Assembly: GCF_036323735.1 (NCBI RefSeq)
Contig: NC_086026.1
Span: 90,950,859 to 91,014,858 of the forward strand
Direction: 5' to 3'
Source: Rattus norvegicus
Lineage: Eukaryota > Chordata > Mammalia > Rodentia > Muridae
DNA: 64,000 bases
The position numbers were made by a program, and so were the translations under genes. Positions within the stretch are counted from its first letter, which is position 1. Every line of letters begins with the position of its first letter. This document shows positions 59,282 through 64,000 of this stretch, piece after piece. The notes below the pieces were generated by a model. It searched no databases. It saw only the letters and a list, made by a program, of their open reading frames with translations, and was not told the origin of the DNA.

Positions 59282-60092
59282 GTAGAGAGTAGAATAATTT
59301 ACTCATTTGGAGAGTGGGAGGAAATGGTTCAAGAAAAGAATAGTAGCAAAGTATTCTTCAAGATATTAAATATATATTGACAAAAGATATTACAATTATC
59401 TTGCAAAACCATGATGTCTTAATCATCTGAGAGTAATGGAATGAATTAATTTATAGAAGATACTGTGACATTAGAGAGAGAGAAAAGTATGTTTTGTCAT
59501 AAGGTTGAAAGTTGATTTGAACAACTATATATCAGGAGTTCAATTTTTCAAACATTAAAACTGACAAAATGAAGAGTTAATGAAGGTGCTATGTGTGAAG
59601 CTTATTCCTCATAATTAACCTGTTGGGATTACTAGAGACTTGGGAGATTAGTAAAATCCACATTTCTATGTTTGAAGGTATTTCCAGAGAGTTGAATGTG
59701 GACAAGCAACTGAGGGAGAAATACATGCTTGAATGTAGGCTGGAGACTAGGATAGATTAATAGTGGAGCTAATAGAAAGGCAATCAATGAGTGCAAATTC
59801 CATCCTTCTTGAACAGATATATCTATTTCTGTATCCATTCAACCACTGACATCAGCCTTCAACTTTTCATTGTGTCCTCACATCAGCAAATCTTAAAAGA
59901 GCAATCAAGCCTACCTATTTGGTCAAAGAATGAATGAGCAGACCTCCATCTCTTTGCCATCTGTCCAGCTCCTTTGAAGAAGCAGCCTCTGGGTTATGAC
60001 TACACAGTATGCAGTCATCATAAAACTACGTAGTTTCTAATCCTATGAATGCGCAAACTCAATAGCTACAGTTTATGAATGTATGTGTGTAT
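59282..60092. other. No feature recognised
   Basis: Intergenic DNA. Nothing recognised. Confidence 0.4.
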
Positions 60093-60172
60093 CTCTGTCT
60101 GTCTCTGTTGTCTCTCTCTCTCTCTCTCTCTTTCTTCCTTTCTCTCTCTCTCTCTCAGTGTGTGTGTATGTG

Positions 60173-60219
<47 letters not shown>
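60093..60219. repeat. (CT)n(GT)n compound microsatellite
   Basis: CT-rich first half, GT run in the second half. Confidence 0.95.
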
Positions 60220-60223
<4 letters not shown>

Positions 60224-60570
60224 GGTTAAGTCAGTCTCAAGTACATCTTTAAATATTTGTATAAAAGACACTATGGTGATTATTTTCTTTAACAGTTATG
60301 GGTGATAGAAAGTTCCTACATGTGTTAAAAAGATGACTTTATGATCATGAAAATATAGATGTAACTAAAATAGCAATAGCTAAGTTAAGATTCAGAAATA
60401 AACTATTATACCATAAATTAAATTATAAAAGTCTTAATATTGGAGCATTTTAGCAAATGAAACACAACCTGTATGCTTAACATATAAAATTTTATTGCTA
60501 GCTGCTGGAAAGTTGATCAAGCAAGAATAGTGAAGGGATGCCCCCCTCCCTCTCTCCCTTCCAGCCCCCC

Positions 60571-60571
60571 T

Positions 60572-60622
<51 letters not shown>
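60571..60622. repeat. (GT)n microsatellite
   Basis: About 50 bp of GT preceded by a C-rich tract at 60,540-60,570. Confidence 0.96.
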
Positions 60623-60625
<3 letters not shown>

Positions 60626-60734
60626 TTGTAGGTGCAATGTCAAATAAGGTTACAGAAAGTTTCTTGGAAGCAAGTCTGATATTCTGTTTATATCTTTGCC
60701 TTGAGCAATTTATTTCCTTAGTGTCTGTATTGTT

Positions 60735-60830
60735 GCTCATTTCATTGATGTGCCTTTATGATGCTGAGGATCAAATTACACATGGGGTGCACACATCATG
60801 CCACTGAGCTGCAACTCTCTCTCATATGCA
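60735..60830 (-). mobile_element. Possible B4-like SINE fragment, minus strand
   Basis: atgatgctgaggatcaaatt and catgccactgagctgcaact resemble the tRNA-like half of a B4/ID-type SINE in reverse complement. Very diverged. Confidence 0.35.
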
Positions 60831-61117
60831 CCCCAGATAATTCTGGCTTTTCAGAATACTTGTGGGCTTTAAATGGAGGTCCTTATTGCTCACACACAGG
60901 AAGTTCTGAATGATTGTCTTTGTTAATAAGGATTATTAGCATTTTCGTTTGTCTGTGTGGAAAGTAACAAAGGGCTCTTATATATTTACTTTTCACAGAA
61001 CCCTGGAAAGTTGGAACTCCAGGGATTTTTTTCTAAGAACTATCAAATATCAACTGAAAGGTATTTTAAAATAAGGGAAAGAGAAAAATAGCCTTGATAG
61101 CAACAAACTTCTAAGAT

Positions 61118-61119
<2 letters not shown>

Positions 61120-61156
<37 letters not shown>
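61120..61156. repeat. (CA)n microsatellite
   Basis: Pure CA run of about 37 bp. Confidence 0.96.
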
Positions 61157-61160
<4 letters not shown>

Positions 61161-63269
61161 TGTATACAGACTTTTAGAAAACAATTTATGGAAGGAATAG
61201 GAAAGCTACTTTGAGGTAAAGGACACTTAGGCCTGGAACAACCTGAATTGGAGAAATGACATTGAATGTCACCATATAGTTAAAGAAATGAGTTTAGATG
61301 TGAATATCATGTCTTTAAGGATATTCTACTAGCTACCAGCCATAACTCTAGAACAACTGATACGAGAGGGAAAGTTTCCTGCTTCTAATCTGGGGAGCTC
61401 AAATCAGAATGAGCAGCAGTTGAGGTGGTGAAGGAAAGGTTAGGTCAACACATGCAGTGGTCATAGCAACAGATATTGTGATATGATCTGAGATCCGGAG
61501 ACACCCACACCAGCAGACGGAGGAAAGATGAACAGCATTGATAAGAGGAACACAAAGCCACAGGAAGCATCTAAGAACTCTGAGCTCCAACCAGAGTACT
61601 AATGAAGAGGAGGCACTGAGCTAATGAAAGCTCCCTGTGACTAAATGTCCAAAGCCATTTTCCCATTTCAGAATGAAACATATAACATTTAAAACAATAA
61701 GAACATAAAAATGAAAGAAAGTAGCAAACCTCTAAACTCCATTAAAATAAAGTCTTGGTATAAGTTGATCTCATAATTTACCACAAATAAAACACTTCTT
61801 CCCAGGCTTTCAGTAATTACTGTGGTGAAATGTAAAAGTAAATTTACTTTTCTTTAAAACCTAGCTTTCCAAACTGGATAGACAAGTATTCACATCAATG
61901 TGACAGTCCTCCAAGAAACTGGGTTCTGAAAACACAAAGCTATTTCTAAATGGTCAGTTGAAAGAGTGGAGTGGGAACTTCTTATGGTAGCATGTCTACT
62001 GAATTTCAATAATTTAGGAACTAATACTTTAATCTAAAACATGATGTGATGATAGTTATAAAACTATAAAAATAAATGGAAACAATCTAAATGATTAAAA
62101 TTTATTTTTAAGTATTTAATCACTCTAAATGAAAGAAGAGACCAAAGACTGAAATGTAACAAGGGTACAAAATGCAGTACCGCATAGACTTAATTATTAT
62201 TAATTTCATTATACAAACATTAGCTAAGACTCCAAACAATGGCAAAAATATCATGATGGCATTTTAGTCTGTATAGGTCATTCAAAATAAAATTCAGAAT
62301 TCCTATTTAAGAAGTAGTGCTGAATAGGTCATTTTACCTATGGTCACCTTGAAAAGTATTCATGATATTTCTAGTTTTGTATTTGAGGATCCAATGTGAA
62401 AGCCACATGAAAACAAGCATTTCTCACCCTTCAGGGAACAGAACAGCTTCCCACAACAATGGAGGTGAGTTGATAAGGGTCGCAGGCTAGGAGAAGAACG
62501 TCATGGGTAAATAAATCAAGAGTTCCTGTGTTAAGAGGAGTAATAGGAATAGAGCACATAGCTGCTTCCCATAGAAGTGGCCTGTGATAGGTTTGAGAAA
62601 ACTTACACTGTGTGGATAGAGATAAAAAATTGTAAGGAAATAGTGGATGCTTTTGTAGCTGAAGGTACAAGAGTATCACAAAATATTAATGTGCATTAAG
62701 AGTATGCAGTTGGTAACTTAATTATAAGAAAATGGGTCTAAAAAAAGAAGTAGTTGATAAAACAGGTTAGTAGAGAGGAAAACACAATTTGAAAGAGTGA
62801 TGCAAGTTGTGCAACATTATGTTTCCCTTTGTTGGGAGAGAAGGAAGAGAAAAGAAATTTTGGCAGCTTGAAAATAATTTCTATTTTTGAAGATTCTTCT
62901 AAAAGGCTTACTATATTTTGGCCCCATTACTCATAGAAGACCATGAGAGGAAATATTTCTGCAATGACTTTTATCAAATGAGGAATGTACAACATTTGTA
63001 ACCAGCATTTTATTTAAACTTACTTTAGTCAATATGCTAACATAAATTTAAAATGGCCCTTTAGTTGTTAGGATTTACAATGACAAGAAACTTAAATATT
63101 CTTCTATATAGGGAAATGTTTAGAATCACTTGTGCAGTTCTGAGCATGTTTGTTTTGGACATCAGGTGTGTGGGTAGGAGCATAGATGGCAGAATTATTC
63201 TTCGATATAATGATTATTGCGTAGTAATACTTTTGAGTAATTTTTACTGTTTTTTAAGCTTCTTATAGT
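61157..63269. other. No feature recognised
   Basis: 2.1 kb of AT-rich intergenic DNA. No frame above 82 codons and no recognised repeat. Confidence 0.4.
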
Positions 63270-63319
63270 CATGGTGTTTTTATTTTTATTTTTATTTTTT
63301 ATATGTCATGATAAGAGAG

Positions 63320-63895
63320 AAGACCACTGTAGGAACTCTCTGGCAGATTTTTTGGGGGTCCCATATGTATACTATCATATCATCTGCAAATAGTGATATC
63401 TTGACTTTCCCCCTCCCAATTGGATCCCTTTGATCTTTTGTTGTCTAATTGCTCTGGCTAGAATTTTGAGTAGTATATTGAATAGGTAGGGAGAGAGTGG
63501 GCAGCCTTGTCTTGTCCCTGATTTTAGTGGGATTGCTTCTAGTTTCTCTCCATTTAGTTTGGTGTTGACTATTGATTTGCTATAAATTGCTTTTATTATA
63601 TTTAGGTATGCACCTTGAATTCCTGATATCTCCAATACTTTGAACATGAAAGGGGGTTGTATTTTTTAAAGGCTTTTTCAGCATCTAGTGAGATAATCAT
63701 ATGGTTTATTTCTTTGATTTTGTTTATATGGTGGATTACACTGATGGATTTTCAAACATTGAACCATCCCTGCATTTCTAGGATGAAACCTACTTGATCA
63801 TGGTAGATGTCGTTTTGATATGTTGTTGGATTTGGTTTTTGAGAATTTTATCCAGTATTTTTGCATTGATATTCATAAGAGAAATTCGTCTGTAG
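63320..63895 (-). pseudogene. Inverted L1 ORF2 RT segment
   Basis: Carries RT palm sequence (IKLNGEKLEAIPLKSGTRQG-type text in the 90-codon frame 63,375-63,647) but has frameshifts on both sides. It is fairly well preserved, so younger than the 12-kb inverted element. Confidence 0.8.
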
Positions 63896-64000
63896 TAGGT
63901 GGATATAAAATTAAATCAAACAAACCAGTAGCTTACCTCTACTCAAAAAAATAAAAGGGCTGAGAAAGAATTTACGGAAACAGCACTCTTCACAATAGAC
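63320..64000 (+). mobile_element. L1 with 5' inversion, plus strand, runs off the window
   Basis: 63,320-63,895 is ORF2 in reverse. The frame 63,375-63,647 minus reads GTRQGCPLSPYLFNIL, and catatcatctgcaaatagtg is the complement of FADD. At about 63,896 the orientation flips to forward ORF2 (gtggatataaaattaaatca, ctctactcaaaaaaataaaa), continuing to the window end. Against the intact L1, the inverted part is about 31,825-32,385 and the forward part starts at about 32,407, so they are neighbours in the source, as twin priming predicts. The rest of ORF2 and the 3' UTR should lie beyond 64,000. Confidence 0.85.

Noticed and set aside
1..64000. CRISPR array, operons or bacterial features
   Set aside because: No spaced identical repeats, no ribosome-binding pattern and no dense coding. 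Repeat content is clearly mammalian.

Overview
This window looks like an AT-rich, gene-poor piece of a murid rodent genome, most likely rat. The evidence is a full-length L1 of the rat L1_Rn type (monomeric GC-rich promoter, ORF1, ORF2, G-rich 3' UTR) together with B1, B2, B3 and B4-like SINEs and many older Lx-type L1 pieces. I found no protein-coding host gene: every long open frame with recognisable sequence belongs to an L1, and the others (60-120 codons) look like chance frames, microsatellite read-through or frames in GC-rich repeat DNA. No lineage can be proved without an alignment; family names (Lx, L1M, URR1, B3, B4) are from memory.

Layout. 0.8-1.5 kb: very old plus-strand L1 ORF2 remnant. 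2.0-3.6 kb: 5'-truncated Lx on the minus strand with an imperfect target-site duplication (TSD). 4.4-5.4 kb: older L1 3' UTR followed by a young L1_Rn 3' end. 6.7-7.4 kb: B4-like and B2 SINEs. 10.6 kb: a rodent dispersed repeat. 11.9-14.9 kb: Lx with a 5' inversion. 16.2 kb: a 34-bp copy of the U2 snRNA 5' end between perfect 14-bp TSDs. 17-24.3 kb: quiet AT-rich DNA with old L1/SINE remnants, then two Lx 3' ends, one of them inverted. 25-27.2 kb: an LTR-like dispersed repeat and an L1 3' end. 27.65-34.77 kb: the full-length L1. 36-41 kb: old L1 pieces and a B1. 43.9 kb: a GC-richer repeat-like block. 46-47.4 kb: L1 3' end and a URR1-like repeat. 49.6 and 51.4 kb: SINEs. 52.6-58.8 kb: an old minus-strand Lx interrupted by an LTR-like insert, a URR1-like element, a (TG)n tract and a young L1 3' end. 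63.3 kb to the window end: another 5'-inverted L1 that continues outside.

The full-length L1 is the only element with near-complete coding capacity. It keeps its promoter monomers, polyadenylation signal and a 13-bp TSD, but it is disabled independently at four places: a stop in ORF1, loss of the conserved endonuclease Asn, a one-base frameshift in ORF2, and loss of the His in the ORF2 Cys-rich motif. The other elements are partial copies made by L1 machinery (truncated L1s, SINEs and the U2 fragment), so the window is mainly a record of repeated L1-driven insertion. I saw no candidate for a new multi-gene system.
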